DNA from: Dryomyza anilis
Lineage: Eukaryota > Arthropoda > Insecta > Diptera > Dryomyzidae
Assembly (NCBI GenBank): GCA_951804985.1
Contig: OX638131.1
Span: forward strand, 4,712,001-4,776,000
Reading direction: 5' to 3'
Length of the DNA: 64,000 bases
Positions 46,501-61,400 of this stretch are shown piece after piece (the first letter of the stretch is position 1; each line of letters starts with the position of its first letter). The notes beneath the pieces were generated by a model that was not told the origin of the DNA, made no database searches, and saw only the letters and a list, made by a program, of their open reading frames with translations. The translations under genes and the position numbers were made by a program.

Positions 46501-49500
46501 TAAACGGAGCGTCCTAGAGGGTCGAAAGTTGGCACTTTTTATAGGTATTAATAACCAAATTTTTGAATTACGAATTTCTTTAAATGGCCGTAACTCCTAA
46601 ACGGAGCGTCCTAGTGGGTCGAAAGTGGGCCCTTTTTATAGGTATTAAAAACCAAATTTTTGAATAACGAATTTCTTTAAATGGCCGTAACTCCTGAACG
46701 GAGCGTCCTAGAGGGTCGTAAGTTGGCACTTTTGATAGGTATTAAAAACCAAATTTTTGAATTACGAATTTCTTTAAATGGCCGTAAATCCTAAACGCAG
46801 CGTCTTAGAGGGTCGAAAGTTGGCACTTTTTATAGGTATTAAAAACCGAAAGTTGGCACTTTTTATAGGTATTAAAAACCAAATTTTTGAATTACGAATT
46901 TCTTTAAATGGCCGTAAATCCTAAACGGAGCGTCCTAGAGGGTCGAAAGTTGGCACTTTTTATAGGTATTAAAAACCAAATTTTTGAATTACGAAATTCT
47001 TTAAATGGCCGTAAATCCTAAACGGAGCGTCCTAGAGGGTCGAAAGTTGGCACTTTTTAAAAACCAAATTTTTGAATTACGAAATTCTTTAAATGGCCGT
47101 AACTCCTAAACGGAGCGTCCTAGAGGGTCGAAAGTTAGCACTTTTTATAGGTATTAAAAACCAAATTTTTAAATTACGAATTTCTTTAAATGGCCGTAAC
47201 TCCTAAACGGAGCTTCCTAGAGGGTCGAAAGTGGGCCCTTTTTATAGGTATTAAAAACCAAATTTTTGAATAACGAATTTCTTTAAATGGCCGTAACTCC
47301 TAAACGGAGCGTCCTAGAGGGTCGAAAGTTGGCACTTTTTATAGGTATTAAAAACCAAATTTTTGAATTACGAATTTCTTTAAATGGCCGTAACTCCTAA
47401 ACGGAGCGTCGTAGATGGTCGAAAGTTGGCACTTTTTATAGGTATTAAAAACCAAATTTTTGAATTACGAATTTCTTTAAATGGCCGTAAATCCTAAACG
47501 GAGCGTCCTAGAGGGTCGAAAGTGGGCACTTTTTATAGCTATTGATGGTCAAATTATTTACCGCAAATTTCATATAATTCGACCGGTCGATTCTGGAGCA
47601 ATCAGGTTTTGAATAACGAAATTCTTTAAATCGCCGTAACTCCTAAACGGAGCGTCCTAGAGGGTCGAAAGTGGGCACTTTTTATAGGTATTAAAAACCA
47701 AATTTTTGAATAACGAAATTCTTTAAATGGCCGTAACTCCTAAACAGAGCGTCCTAGAGGGTCGAAGGTTGGCACTTTTTATAGGTATTAAAAACCAAAT
47801 TTTTGAATTACGAATTTCTTTAAATGGCCGTAACTCCTAAACAGAGCGTCCTAGAGGGTCGAAAGTTGGCACTTTTTATAGGTATTAAAAACCAAATTTT
47901 TGAATTACGAATTTCTTTAAATGGCCGTAACTCCTAAACAGAGCGTCATAGAGGGTCGAAAGTTGGCACTTTTTATAGGTATTAAAAACCAAATTTTTGA
48001 ATTACGAATTTCTTTAAATGGCCGTAACTCCTAAACGGAGCATCCTAGAGGGTCGAAAGTGGGCCCTTTTTATAGGTATTAAAAACCAAATTTTTGAATA
48101 ACGAATTTCTTTAAATGGCCGTAACTCCTAAACGGAGCGTCCTAGAGGGTCGAAAGTGGGCACTTTTTATAGGTATTAATGGTCAAATTATTTACCGCAA
48201 ATTTCATACAATTCGATCGGTCGGTTCTAGAGTAATCAGGTTTTGAATAGCGAATTTCTTTAAATGGCCGTAACTCCTAAACGGAGCGTCCTGAGGGTCG
48301 AAAGTTGGCACTTTTTATAGGTATTAAAAACCAAATTTTTGAATTACGAATTTCTTTAAATGGCCGTAACTCCTAAACGGAGCGTCCTAGAGGGTCGAAA
48401 GTTGGCACTTTTTATAGGTATTAATAACCAAATTTTTGAATAACGAACTTCTTTAAATCGCCGTAACTCCTAAACGGAGCGTCCTAGAGGGTCGAAAGTT
48501 GGCACTTTTTATAGGTATTAATAACCAAATTTTTGAATTACGAATTTCTTTAAATGGCCGTAACTCCTAAACAGAGCGTCCTAGAGGGTCGAAAGTTGGC
48601 ACTTTTTATAGGTATTAAAAACCAAATTTTTGAATTACGAATTTCTTTAAATGGCCGTAACTCCTAAACGGAGCGTCCTAGAGGGTCGAAAGTGGGCCCT
48701 TTTTATAGATATTAAAAACCAAATTTTTGAATAACGAATTTCTTTAAATGGCCGTAACTCCTAAACGGAGCGTCCTAGAGGGTCGAAAGTGGGCACTTTT
48801 TATAGGTATTGATGGTCAAATTATTTACCGCAAATTTCATATAATTCGACCGGTCGATTCTGGAGCAATCAGGTTTTGAATAACGAAATTCTTTAAATGG
48901 CCGTAACTCCTAAACGGAGCGTCCTAGAGGGTCGAAAGTGGGCACTTTTTATAGGTATTAAAAACCAAATTTTTGAATAACGAAATTCTTTAAATGGCCG
49001 TAACTCCTAAACGGAGCGTCCTAGAGGGTCGAAAGTTGGCACTTTTTATAGGTATTAAAAACCAAATTTTTGAATAACGAATTTCTTTAAATGGCCGTAA
49101 ATCCTAAACGGAGCGTCCTAGAGGGTCGAAAGTTGGCACTTTTTATAGGTACTGAAAACCAAATTTTTGAATTACGAATTTCTTTAAATGGCCGTAACTC
49201 CTAAACGGAGCGTCCTAGAGGGTCGAAAGTTGGCACTTTTTATAGTTATTAAAAACCAAATTTTTGAATTACGAATTTCTTTAAATGGCCGTAACTCCTA
49301 AACGGAGCGTCCTAGAGGGTCGAAAGTGGGCCCTTTTGATAGGTATTAAAAACCAAATTTTTGAATAACGAATTTCTTTAAATGGCCGTAACTCCTAAAC
49401 GGAGCGTCATAGAGGGTCGAAAGTTGGCACTTTTTATAGGTATTAAAAACCAAATTTTTGAATTACGAATTTCTTTAAATGGCCGTAACCCTAAACGGAG

Positions 49501-49609
49501 CGTCGTAGAAGGTCGAAAGTTGGCACTTTTTATAGGTATTAAAAACCAAATTTTTGAATAACGAATTTCTTTAAATGGCCGTAAATCCTAAACGGAGCGT
49601 CCTAGAGGG

Positions 49610-52600
49610 TCGAAAGTGGTTACTTTTTATAGGTATTAAAAACCAAATTTTTGAATAACGAATTTCTTTAAATGGCCGTAAATCCTAAAACCAAATTTTT
49701 GAATTACGAATTTCTTTAAATGGCCGTAACTCCTAAACGGAGCGTCCTAGAGGGTCGAAAGTGGGCACTTTTTATAGGTATTAAAAACCAAATTATTGAA
49801 TAACGAATTTCTTTAAATGGCCGTAACTCCTAAACGGAGCGTCCTAGAGGGTCGAAAGTGGGCACTTTTTATAGGTATTGATGGTCAAATTATTTCCCGC
49901 AAATTTCATATAATTCGACCGGTCGATTCTGGAGCAATCAGGTTTTGAATAACGGAATTCTTTAAATGGCCGTAACTCCTAAACGGAGCGTCCAGAGGGT
50001 CGAAAGTTGGCACTTTTTATAGGTATTAAAAACCAAATTTTTAAATTACGAATTTCTTTAAATGGCCGTAAATCCTAAACGGAGCGTCCTAGAGGGTCGA
50101 AAGTGGGCACTTTTTATAGGTATTGATGGTCAAATTATTTACCGCAAATTTCATATAATTCGACCGGTCGATTCTGGAGCAATCAGGTTTTGAATAACGA
50201 AATTCTTTAAATGGCCGTAACTCCTAAACGGAGCGTCGTAGAGGGTCGAAAGTTGGCACTTTTTATAGGTATTAAAAACCAAATTTTTGAATAACGAATT
50301 TCTTTAAATGGCCGTAAATCCTAAACGGAGCGTCCTAGAGGGTCGAAAGTGGGCACTTTTTATAGGTATTAAAAACCAAATTTTTGAATAACGAATTTCT
50401 TTAAATGGCCGTAAATCCTAAAACCAAATTTTTGAATTACGAATTTCTTTAAATGGCCGTAACTCCTAAACGGAGCGTCCTAGAGGGTCGAAAGTGGGCA
50501 CTTTTTATAGGTATTAAAAACCAAATTTTTGAATAACGAATTTCTTTAAATGGCCGTAACTCCTAAACGGAGCGTCCTAGAGGGTCGAAAGTGGGCCCTT
50601 TTTATAGATATTAAAAACCAAATTTTTGAATTACGAATTTCTTTAAATGGCCGTAACTCCTAAACGGAGCGTCCTAGAGGGTCGAAAGTGGGCCCTTTTG
50701 ATAGGTATTAAAAACCAAATTTTTGAATAACGAATTTCTTTAAATGGCCGTAACTCCTAAACGGAGCGTCCTAGAGGGTCGAAAGTTGGCACTTTTTATA
50801 GGTATTAAAAACCAAATTTTTGAATTACGAATTTCTTTAAATGGCCGTAACCCTAAACGCAGCGTCGTAGAAGGTCGAAAGTTGGCACTTTTTATAGGTA
50901 TTAAAAACCAAATTTTTGAATAACGAATTTCTTTAAATGGCCGTAAATCCTAAAACCAAATTTTTGAATTACGAATTTCTTTAAATGGCCGTAACTCCTA
51001 AACGGAGCGTCCTAGAGGGTCGAAAGTGGGCACTTTTTATAGGTATTAAAAACCAAATTATTGAATAACGAATTTCTTTAAATGGCCGTAACTCCTAAAC
51101 GGAGCGTCCTAGAGGGTCGAAAGTGGGCACTTTTTATAGGTATTGATGGTCAAATTATTTCCCGCAAATTTCATATAATTCGACCGGTCGATTCTGGAGC
51201 AATCAGGTTTTGAATAACGGAATTCTTTAAATGGCCGTAACTCCTAAACGGAGCGTCCTAGAGGGTCGAAAGTGGTTACTTTTTATAGGTATTAAAAACC
51301 AAATTTTTGAATAACGAATTTCTTTAAATGGCCGTAAATCCTAAAACCAAATTTTTGAATTACGAATTTCTTTAAATGGCCGTAACTCCTAAACGGAGCG
51401 TCCTAGAGGGTCGAAAGTGGGCACTTTTTATAGGTATTAAAAACCAAATTATTGAATAACGAATTTCTTTAAATGGCCGTAACTCCTAAACGGAGCGTCC
51501 TAGAGGGTCGAAAGTGGGCACTTTTTATAGGTATTGATGGTCAAATTATTTCCCGCAAATTTCATATAATTCGACCGGTCGATTCTGGAGCAATCAGGTT
51601 TTGAATAACGGAATTCTTTAAATGGCCGTAACTCCTAAACGGAGCGTCCTAGAGGGTCGAAAGTTGGCACTTTTTATAGGTATTAAAAACCAAATTTTTG
51701 AATAACGAATTTCTTTAAATGGCCGTAAATCCTAAACGGAGCGTCCTAGAGGGTCGAAAGTGGGCACTTTTTATAGGTATTGATGGTCAAATTATTTACC
51801 GCAAATTTCATATAATTCGACCGGTCGATTCTGGAGCAATCAGGTTTTGAATAACGAAATTTTTTAAATGGCCGTAACTCCTAAACGGAGCGTCGTAGAG
51901 GGTCGAAAGTTGGCACTTTTTATAGGTATTAAAAACCAAATTTTTGAATAACGAATTTCTTTAAATGGCCGTAAATCCTAAACGGAGCGTCCTAGAGGGT
52001 CGAAAGTGGGCACTTTTCATAGGTATTAAAAACCAAATTTTTGAATAACGAATTTCTTTAAATGGCCGTAAATCCTAAAACCAAATTTTTGAATTACGAA
52101 TTTCTTTAAATGGCCGTAACTCCTAAACGGAGCGTCCTAGAGGGTCGAAAGTGGGCACTTTTTATAGGTATTAAAAACCAAATTTTTGAATAACGAATTT
52201 CTTTAAATGGCCGTAACTCCTAAACGGAGCGTCCTAGAGGGTCGAAAGTGGGCACTTTTTATAGGTATTGATGGTCAAATTATTTCCCGCAAATTTCATA
52301 TAATTCGACCGGTCGATTCTGGAGCAATCAGGTTTTGAATAACGGAATTCTTTAAATGGCCGTAAATCCTAAACGGATCGTCCTAGAGGGTCGAAAGTGG
52401 GCACTTTTTATAGGTATTAAAAACCAAATTTTTGAATAACGAATTTCTTTAAATGGCCGTAAATCCTAAAACCAAATTTTTGAATTACGAATTTCTTTAA
52501 ATGGCCGTAACTCCTAAACGGAGCGTCCTAGAAGGTCGAAAGTTGGCACTTTGTATAGGTATTAAAAACCAAATTTTTGAATTACGAATTTCTTTAAATG

Positions 52601-52990
52601 GCCGTAAATCCTAAACGGAGCGTCCTAGAGGGTCGAAAGTGGGCACTTTTTATAGGTATTGATGGTCAAATTATTTACCGCAAATTTCATATAATTCGAC
52701 CGGTCGATTCTGGAGCAATCAGGTTTTGAATAACGAAATTCTTTAAATGGCCGTAACTCCTAAACGGAGGGTCGAAAGTTGGCACTTTTTATAGGTATTA
52801 AAAACCAAATTTTTGAATAACGAATTTCTTTAAATGGCCGTAAATCCTAAACGGAGCGTCCTAGAGGGTCGAAAGTGGGCACTTTTTATAGGTATTAAAA
52901 ACCAAATTTTTGAATAACGAATTTCTTTAAATGGCCGTAAGTCCTAAAACCAAATTTTTGAATTACGAATTTCTTTAAATGGCCGTAACT
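49610..52990 (+). repeat. higher-order repeat block 1 (391/733 bp)
   Basis: Marked by the 48-bp short monomer, found at 49681, 50414, 50946, 51337, 52071, 52462 and 52939. The intervals are 733, 532, 391, 734, 391 and 477 bp. The recurrence of 733/734 and 391 shows multi-monomer blocks copied as units. The rare GTGGTTACTTTTTATAGG variant (about 49617 and 51273) supports this. Confidence 0.8.
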
Positions 52991-54420
52991 CCTAAACGGA
53001 GCGTCCTAGAGGGTCGAAAGTGGGCACTTTTTATAGGTATTAAAAACCAAATTTTTGAATAACGAATTTCTTTAAATGGCCGTAACTCCTAAACGGAGCG
53101 TCCTAGAGGGTCGAAAGTTGGCACTTTTTATAGGTATTAAAAACCAAATTTTCGAATTACAAATTTCTTTAAATGGCCGTAAATCCTAAACGGAGCTTCC
53201 TAGAGGGTCGAAAGTTGGCACTTTTTATAGGTACTGAAAACCAAATTTTTGAATTACGAATTTCTTTAAATGGCCGTACCTCCTAAACGGAGCGTCCTAG
53301 AGGGTCGAAAGTTGGCACTTTTTATAGTTATTAAAAACCAAATTTTAGAATTACGAATTTCTTTAAATGGCCGTAACTCCTAAACGGAGCGTCCTAGAGG
53401 GTCGAAAGTGGGCCCTTTTGATAGGTATTAAAAACCAAATTTTTGAATAACGAATTTCTTTAAATGGCCGTAACTCCTAAACGGAGCGTCCTAGAGGGTC
53501 GAAAGTTGGCACTTTTTATAGGTATTAAAAACCGAAAGTTGGCACTTTTTATAGGTATTAAAAACCAAATTTTTGAATTACGAATTTCTTTAAATGGCCG
53601 TAAATCCTAAACGGAGCGTCCTAGAGGGTCGAAAGTTGGCACTTTTTATAGTTATTAAAAACCAAATTTTAGAATTACGAATTTCTTTAAATGGCCGTAA
53701 CTCCTAAACGGAGCGTCCTAGAGGGTCGAAAGTTGGCACTTTTTATAGTTATTAAAAACCAAATTTTAGAATTACGAATTTCTTTAAATGGCCGTAACTC
53801 CTAAACGGAGCGTCCTAGAGGGTCGAAAGTGGGCCCTTTTGATAGGTATTAAAAACCAAATTTTTGAATAACGAATTTCTTTAAATGGCCGTAACTCCTA
53901 AACGGAGCGTCCTAGAGGGTCGAAAGTTGGCACTTTTTATAGGTACTGAAAACCAAATTTTTGAATTACGAATTTCTTTAAATGGCCGTAACTCCTAAAC
54001 GGAGCGTCCTAGAGGGTCGAAAGTTGGCACTTTTTATAGTTATTAAAAACCAAATTTTAGAATTACGAATTTCTTTAAATGGCCGTAACTCCTAAACGGA
54101 GCGTCCTAGAGGGTCGAAAGTGGGCCCTTTTGATAGGTATTAAAAACCAAATTTTTGAATAACGAATTTCTTTAAATGGCCGTAACTCCTAAACGGAGCG
54201 TCCTAGAGGGTCGAAAGTTGGCACTTTTTATAGGTATTAAAAACCGAAAGTTGGCACTTTTTATAGGTATTAAAAACCAAATTTTTGAATTACGAATTTC
54301 TTTAAATGGCCGTAAATCCTAAACGGAGCGTCCTAGAGGGTCGAAAGTTGGCACTTTTTATAGGTATTAAAAACCAAATTTTTGAATTACGAAATTCTTT
54401 AAATGGCCGTAAATCCTAAA

Positions 54421-55820
54421 CGGAGCGTCCTAGAGGGTCGAAAGTTGGCACTTTTTATAGGTATTAAAAACCGAAAGTTGGCACTTTTTATAGGTATTAA
54501 AAACCAAATTTTTGAATTACGAAATTCTTTAAATGGCCGTAAATCCTAAACGGAGCGTCTTAGAGGGTCGAAAGTTGGCACTTTTTATAGGTATTAATAA
54601 CCAAATTTTTGAATTACGAATTTCTTTAAATGGCCGTAACTCCTAAACGGAGCGTCCTAGAGGGTCGAAAGTGGGCACTTTTTATAGGTATTAATGGTCA
54701 AATTATTTACCGCAAATTTCATACAATTCGATCGGTCGGTTCTGGAGTAATCAGGTTTTGAATAGCGAATTTCTTTAAATGGCCGTAACTCCTAAACGGA
54801 GCGTCCTAGAGGGTCGAAAGTTGGCACTTTTTATAGGTATTAAAAACCGAAAGTTGGCACTTTTTATAGGTATTAAAAACCAAATTTTTGAATTACGAAT
54901 TTCTTTAAATGGCCGTAACTCCTAAACAGAGCGTCCTAGAGGGTCGAAAGTTGGCACTTTTTATAGGTATTAAAAACCAAATTTTTGAATTACGAATTTC
55001 TTTAAATGGCCGTAACTCCTAAACGGAGCGTCCTAGAGGGTCGAAAGTTAGCACTTTTTATAGGTATTAAAAACCAAATTTTTGAATTACGAAATTCTTT
55101 AAATGGCCGTAAATCCTAAACGGAGCGTCCTAGAGGGTCGAAAGTTGGCACTTTTTATAGGTATTAAAAACCGAAAGTTGGCACTTTTTATAGGTATTAA
55201 AAACCAAATTTTTGAATTACGAAATTCTTTAAATGGCCGTAAATCCTAAACGGAGCGTCTTAGAGGGTCGAAAGTTGGCACTTTTTATAGGTATTAATAA
55301 CCAAATTTTTGAATTACGAATTTCTTTAAATGGCCGTAACTCCTAAACGGAGCGTCCTAGAGGGTCGAAAGTGGGCACTTTTTATAGGTATTAATGGTCA
55401 AATTATTTACCGCAAATTTCATACAATTCGATCGGTCGGTTCTGGAGTAATCAGGTTTTGAATAGCGAATTTCTTTAAATGGCCGTAACTCCTAAACGGA
55501 GCGTCCTAGAGGGTCGAAAGTTGGCACTTTTTATAGGTATTAAAAACCGAAAGTTGGCACTTTTTATAGGTATTAAAAACCAAATTTTTGAATTACGAAT
55601 TTCTTTAAATGGCCGTAACTCCTAAACAGAGCGTCCTAGAGGGTCGAAAGTTGGCACTTTTTATAGGTATTAAAAACCAAATTTTTGAATTACGAATTTC
55701 TTTAAATGGCCGTAACTCCTAAACGGAGCGTCCTAGAGGGTCGAAAGTTAGCACTTTTTATAGGTATTAAAAACCAAATTTTTGAATTACGAATTTCTTT
55801 AAATGGCCGTAAATCCTAAA
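54421..55820 (+). repeat. higher-order repeat block 2 (700 bp, two copies)
   Basis: 54421-55120 and 55121-55820 match closely at a 700-bp offset. This includes the variant long monomer (ATTAATGGTCAAATT, CGATCGGTCGGTTCTGGAGT, at 54691 and 55391) and the 33-bp duplication. A similar arrangement recurs near 59936 and 60442. Confidence 0.85.
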
Positions 55821-56929
55821 CGGAGCGTCCTAGAGGGTCGAAAGTTGGCACTTTTTAAAAACCAAATTTTTGAATTACGAAATTCTTTAAATGGCCGTAA
55901 CTCCTAAACGGAGCGTCCTAGAGGGTCGAAAGTTAGCACTTTTTATAGGTATTAAAAACCAAATTTTTAAATTACGAATTTCTTTAAATGTCCGTAACTC
56001 CTAAACGGAGCTTCCTAGAGGGTCGAAAGTGGCCCTTTTTATAGGTATTAAAAACCAAATTTTTGAATAACGAATTTCTTTAAATGGCCGTAACTCCTAA
56101 ACGGAGCGTCCTAGAGGGTCGAAAGTTGGCACTTTTTATAGGTATTAAAAACCAAATTTTTGAATTACGAATTTCTTTAAATGGCCGTAACTCCTAAACG
56201 GAGCGTCGTAGAAGGTCGAAAGTTGGCACTTTTTATAGGTATTAAAAACCAAATTTTTGAATTACGAATTTCTTTAAATGGCCGTAACTCCTAAACGGAG
56301 CGTCCTAGAGGGTCGAAAGTGGGCACTTTTTATAGGTATTAAAAACCAAATTTTTGAATAACGAAATTCTTTAAATGGCCGTAACTCCTAAACGGAGCGT
56401 CCTAGAGGGTCGAAAGTTGGCACTTTTTATAGGTATTAAAAACCAAATTTTTGAATAACGAATTTCTTTAAATGGCCGTAAATCCTAAACGGAGCGTCCT
56501 AGAGGGTCGAAAGTGGGCACTTTTTATAGGTATTAAAACCAAATTTTTGAATAACGAATTTCTTTAAATGGCCGTAAATCCTAAACGGAGCGTCCTAGAG
56601 GGTCGAAAGTGGGCACGTTTATAGGTATTAAAAACCAAATTTTCGAATTACAAATTTCTTTAAATGGCCGTAACTCCTAAACGGAGCTTCCTAGAGGGTC
56701 GAAAGTTGGCACTTTTTATAGGTATTAAAAACCAAATTTTCGAATTACAAATTTCTTTAAATGGCCGTAACTCCTAAACGGAGCGTCCTAGAGGGTCGAA
56801 AGTTGGCACTTTTTATAGGTATTAAAAACCAAATTTTTGAATTACGAATTTCTTTAAATGGCCGTAACTCCTAAACGGAGCGTCCTAGAGGGTCGAAAGT
56901 GGGCACTTTTTATAGGTATTAAAAACCAA

Positions 56930-58490
56930 ATTTTTGAATAACGAAATTCTTTAAATGGCCGTAACTCCTAAACGGAGCGTCCTAGAGGGTCGAAAGTTGG
57001 CAATTTTTATAGGTATTAAAAACCAAATTTTTGAATAACGAATTTCTTTAAATGGCCGTAAATCCTAAACGGAGCGTCCTAGAGGGTCGAAAGTGGGCAC
57101 TTTTTATAGGTATTAAAAACCAAATTTTTGAATAACGAAATTCTTTAAATGGCCGTAACTCCTAAACGGAGCGTCCTAGAGGGTCGAAAGTTGGCACTTT
57201 TTATAGGTATTAAAAACCAAATTTTTGAATTACGAATTTCTTTAAATGGCCGTAAATCCTAAACGGAGCGTCCTAGAGGGTCGAAAGTGGGCACTTTTTA
57301 TAGGTATTAAAACCAAATTTTTGAATAACGAATTTCTTTAAATGGCCGTATATCCTAAACGGAGCGTCCTAGAGGGTCGAAAGTGGGCACGTTTATAGGT
57401 ATTAAAAACCAAATTTTCGAATTACAAATTTCTTTAAATGGCCGTAACTCCTAAACGGAGCTTCCTAGAGGGTCGAAAGTTGGCACTTTTTATAGGTATT
57501 AAAAACCAAATTTTCGAATTACAAATTTCTTTAAATGGCCGTAACTCCTAAACGGAGCGTCCTAGAGGGTCGAAAGTTGGCACTTTTTATAGGTATTAAA
57601 AACCAAATTTTTGAATTACGAATTTCTTTAAATGGCCGTAACTCCTAAACGGAGCGTCCTAGAGGGTCGAAAGTGGGCACTTTTTATAGGTATTGATGGT
57701 CAAATTATTTCTCGCAAATTTCATATAATTCGACCGGTCGATTCTGGAGCAATCAGGTTTTGAATAACGAAATTCTTTAAATGGCCGTAACTCCTAAACG
57801 GAGCGTCCTAGAGGGTCGAAAGTGGGCACTTTTTATAGGTATTAAAAACCAAATTTTTGAATAACGAATTTCTTTAAATGGCCGTAAATCCTAAACGGAG
57901 CGTCCTAGAGGGTCGAAAGTGGGCACTTTTTATAGGTATTAAAAACCAAATTTTTGAATAACGAAATTCTTTAAATGGCCGTAACTCCTAAACGGAGCGT
58001 CCTAGAGGGTCGAAAGTTGGCAATTTTTATAGGTATTAAAAACCAAATTTTTGAATAACGAATTTCTTTAAATGGCCGTAAATCCTAAACGGAGCGTCCT
58101 AGAGGGTCGAAAGTGGGCACTTTTTATAGGTATTAAAAACCAAATTTTTGAATAACGAAATTCTTTAAATGGCCGTAACTCCTAAACGGAGCGTCCTAGA
58201 GGGTCGAAAGTTGGCACTTTTTATAGGTATTAAAAACCAAATTTTTGAATTACGAATTTCTTTAAATGGCCGTAAATCCTAAACGGAGCGTCCTAGAGGG
58301 TCGAAAGTGGGCACTTTTTATAGGTATTAAAACCAAATTTTTGAATAACGAATTTCTTTAAATGGCCGTAAATCCTAAACGGAGCGTCCTAGAGGGTCGA
58401 AAGTGGGCACGTTTATAGGTATTAAAAACCAAATTTTCGAATTACAAATTTCTTTAAATGGCCGTAACTCCTAAACGGAGCGTCCTAGAG
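56930..58490 (+). repeat. higher-order repeat block 3 (1020 bp)
   Basis: Private variants repeat at exactly 1020 bp: GTTGGCAATTTTTATAGG (57001 and 58021) and GTGGGCACGTTTATAGG (57385 and 58405). A related third copy of the latter lies 774 bp upstream (56611). The extra 246 bp is one long plus one short monomer (149+97). Confidence 0.85.
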
Positions 58491-61400
58491 GGTCGAAAGT
58501 TGGCACTTTTTATAGGTATTAAAAACCAAATTTTTGAATTACGAATTTCTTTAAATGGCCGTAACTCCTAAACGGAGCGTCCTAGAGGGTCGAAAGTGGG
58601 CACTTTTTATAGGTATTGATGGTCAAATTATTTCCCGCAAATTTCATATAATTCGACCGGTCGATTCTGGAGCAATCAGGTTTTGAATAACGAAATTCTT
58701 TAAATGGCCGTAACTCCTAAACGGAGCGTCCTAGAGGGTCGAAAGTTGGCACATTTTATAGGTATTAAAAACCAAATTTTTGAATAACGAATTTCTTTAA
58801 ATGGCCGTAACTCCTAAACGGAGCGTCCTAGAGGGTCGAATGTGGGCACTTTTTATAGGTATTGATGGTCAAATTATTTCCCGCAAATTTCATATAATTC
58901 GACCGGTTGATTCTGGAGTAATCAGGTTTTGAATAACGAAATTCTTTAAATGGCCGTAAATCCTAAACGGAGCGTCCTAGAGGGTCGAAAGTTGGCACTT
59001 TTTATAGGTATTAAAAACCAAATTTTTGAATTACGAATTTCTTTAAATGGCCGTAAATCCTAAACGGAGCGTCCTAGAGGGTCGAAAGTTGGCACTTTTT
59101 ATAGGTATTAAAAACCAAATTTTCGAATTACAAATTTCTTTAAATGGCCGTAAATCCTAAACGGAGCTTCCTAGAGGGTCGAAAGTTGGCACTTTTTATA
59201 GGTACTGAAAACCAAATTTTTGAATTACGAATTTCTTTAAATGGCCGTAACTCCTAAACGGAGCGTCCTAGAGGGTCGAAAGTTGGCACTTTTTATAGGT
59301 ATTAAAAACCAAATTTTTGAATTACGAATTTCTTTAAATGGCCGTAACCCTAAACGGAGCGTCGTAGAAGGTCGAAAGTTGGCACTTTTTATAGGTATTA
59401 AAAACCAAATTTTTGAATTACGAATTTCTTTAAATGGCCGTAAATCCTAAACGGAGCGTCCTAGAGGGTCGAAAGTGGGCACTTTTTATAGGTATTGATG
59501 GTCAAATTATTTACCGCAAATTTCATATAATTCGACCGGTCGATTCTGGAGCAATCAGGTTTTGAATAACGAAATTCTTTAAATGGCCGTAACTCCTAAA
59601 CGGAGCGTCGTAGAGGGTCGAAAGTTGGCACTTTTTATAGGTATTAAAAACCAAATTTTTGAATAACGAATTTCTTTAAATGGCCGTAAATCCTAAACGG
59701 AGCGTCCTAGAGGGTCGAAAGTGGGCACTTTTTATAGGTATTAAAAACCAAATTTTTGAATAACGAATTTCTTTAAATGGCCGTAAATCCTAAACGGAGC
59801 GTCCTAGAGGGTCGAAAGTTGGCACTTTTTATAGGTATTAAAAACCAAATTTTTGAATTACGAATTTCTTTAAATGGCCGTAACTCCTAAACGGAGCGTC
59901 CTAGAGGGTCGAAAGTGGGCACTTTTTATAGGTATTAATGGTCAAATTATTTACCGCAAATTTCATACAATTCGATCGGTCGGTTCTGGAGTAATCAGGT
60001 TTTGAATAGCGAATTTCTTTAAATGGCCGTAACTCCTAAACGGAGCGTCCTAGAGGGTCGAAAGTTGGCACTTTTTATAGCTATTAAAAACCGAAAGTTG
60101 GCACTTTTTATAGGTATTAAAAACCAAATTTTTGAATTACGAAATTCTTTAAATGGCCGTAAATCCTAAACGGAGCGTCCTAGAGGGTCGAAAGTTGGCA
60201 CTTTTTATAGGTATTAAAAACCAAATTTTTGAATTACGAAATTCTTTAAATGGCCGTAAATCCTAAACGGAGCGTCCTAGAGGGTCGAAAGTTGGCACTT
60301 TTTATAGGTATTAAAAACCGAAAGTTGGCACTTTTTATAGGTATTAAAAACCAAATTTTTGAATTACGAAATTCTTTAAATGGCCGTAAATCCTAAACGG
60401 AGCGTCCTAGAGGGTCGAAAGTGGGCACTTTTTATAGGTATTAATGGTCAAATTATTTACCGCAAATTTCATACAATTCGATCGGTCGGTTCTGGAGTAA
60501 TCAGGTTTTGAATAGCGAATTTCTTTAAATGGCCGTAACTCCTAAACGGAGCGTCCTAGAGGGTCGAAAGTTGGCACTTTTTATAGCTATTAAAAACCGA
60601 AAGTTGGCACTTTTTATAGGTATTAAAAACCAAATTTTTGAATTACGAAATTCTTTAAATGGCCGTAAATCCTAAACGGAGCGTCCTAGAGGGTCGAAAG
60701 TTGGCACTTTTTATAGTTATTAAAAACCAAATTTTTGAATTACGAATTTCTTTAAATGGCCGTAACTCCTAAACGGAGCGTCCTAGAGGGTCGAAAGTGG
60801 GCCCTTTTTATAGGTATTAAAAACCAAATTTTTGAATAACGAATTTCTTTAAATGGCCGTAACTCCTAAACGGAGCGTCCTAGAGGGTCGAAAGTTGGCA
60901 CTTTTTATAGGTATTAAAAACCAAATTTTTGAATTACGAATTTCTTTAAATGGCCGTAACCCTAAACGGAGCGTCGTAGAAGGTCGAAAGTTGGCACTTT
61001 TTATAGGTATTAAAAACCAAATTTTTGAATTACGAATTTCTTTAAATGGCAGTAAATCCTAAACGGAGCGTCCTAGAGGGTCGAATGTGGGCACGTTTTG
61101 TAGATGGTCAAATTATTTTATTGATGGTCAAATTATTTCCCGCAAATTTCATATAATTCGACCGGTCGATTCTGGAGTAATCAGGTTTTGAATAACGAAA
61201 TTCTTTAAATGGACGTAACTCCTAAACGGAGCGTCGTAGAGGGTCGAAAGTTGGCAGTTTTTATAGGTATTAAAAACCAAATTTTTGAATAACGAAATTC
61301 TTTAAATGGCCGTAAATCCTAAACGGAGCGTCCTAGAGGGTCGAAAGTTGGCAGTTTTCATAGGTATTAAAAACCAAATTTTTGAATTACGAATTTCTTT

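Noticed and set aside
59241..61062. Two 69-codon ORFs beginning MAVTPKRSVLEG
   Set aside because: They exist only where a 1-bp deletion makes a 96-bp monomer; the normal 97-bp unit shifts frame each time. No selection for coding is evident.
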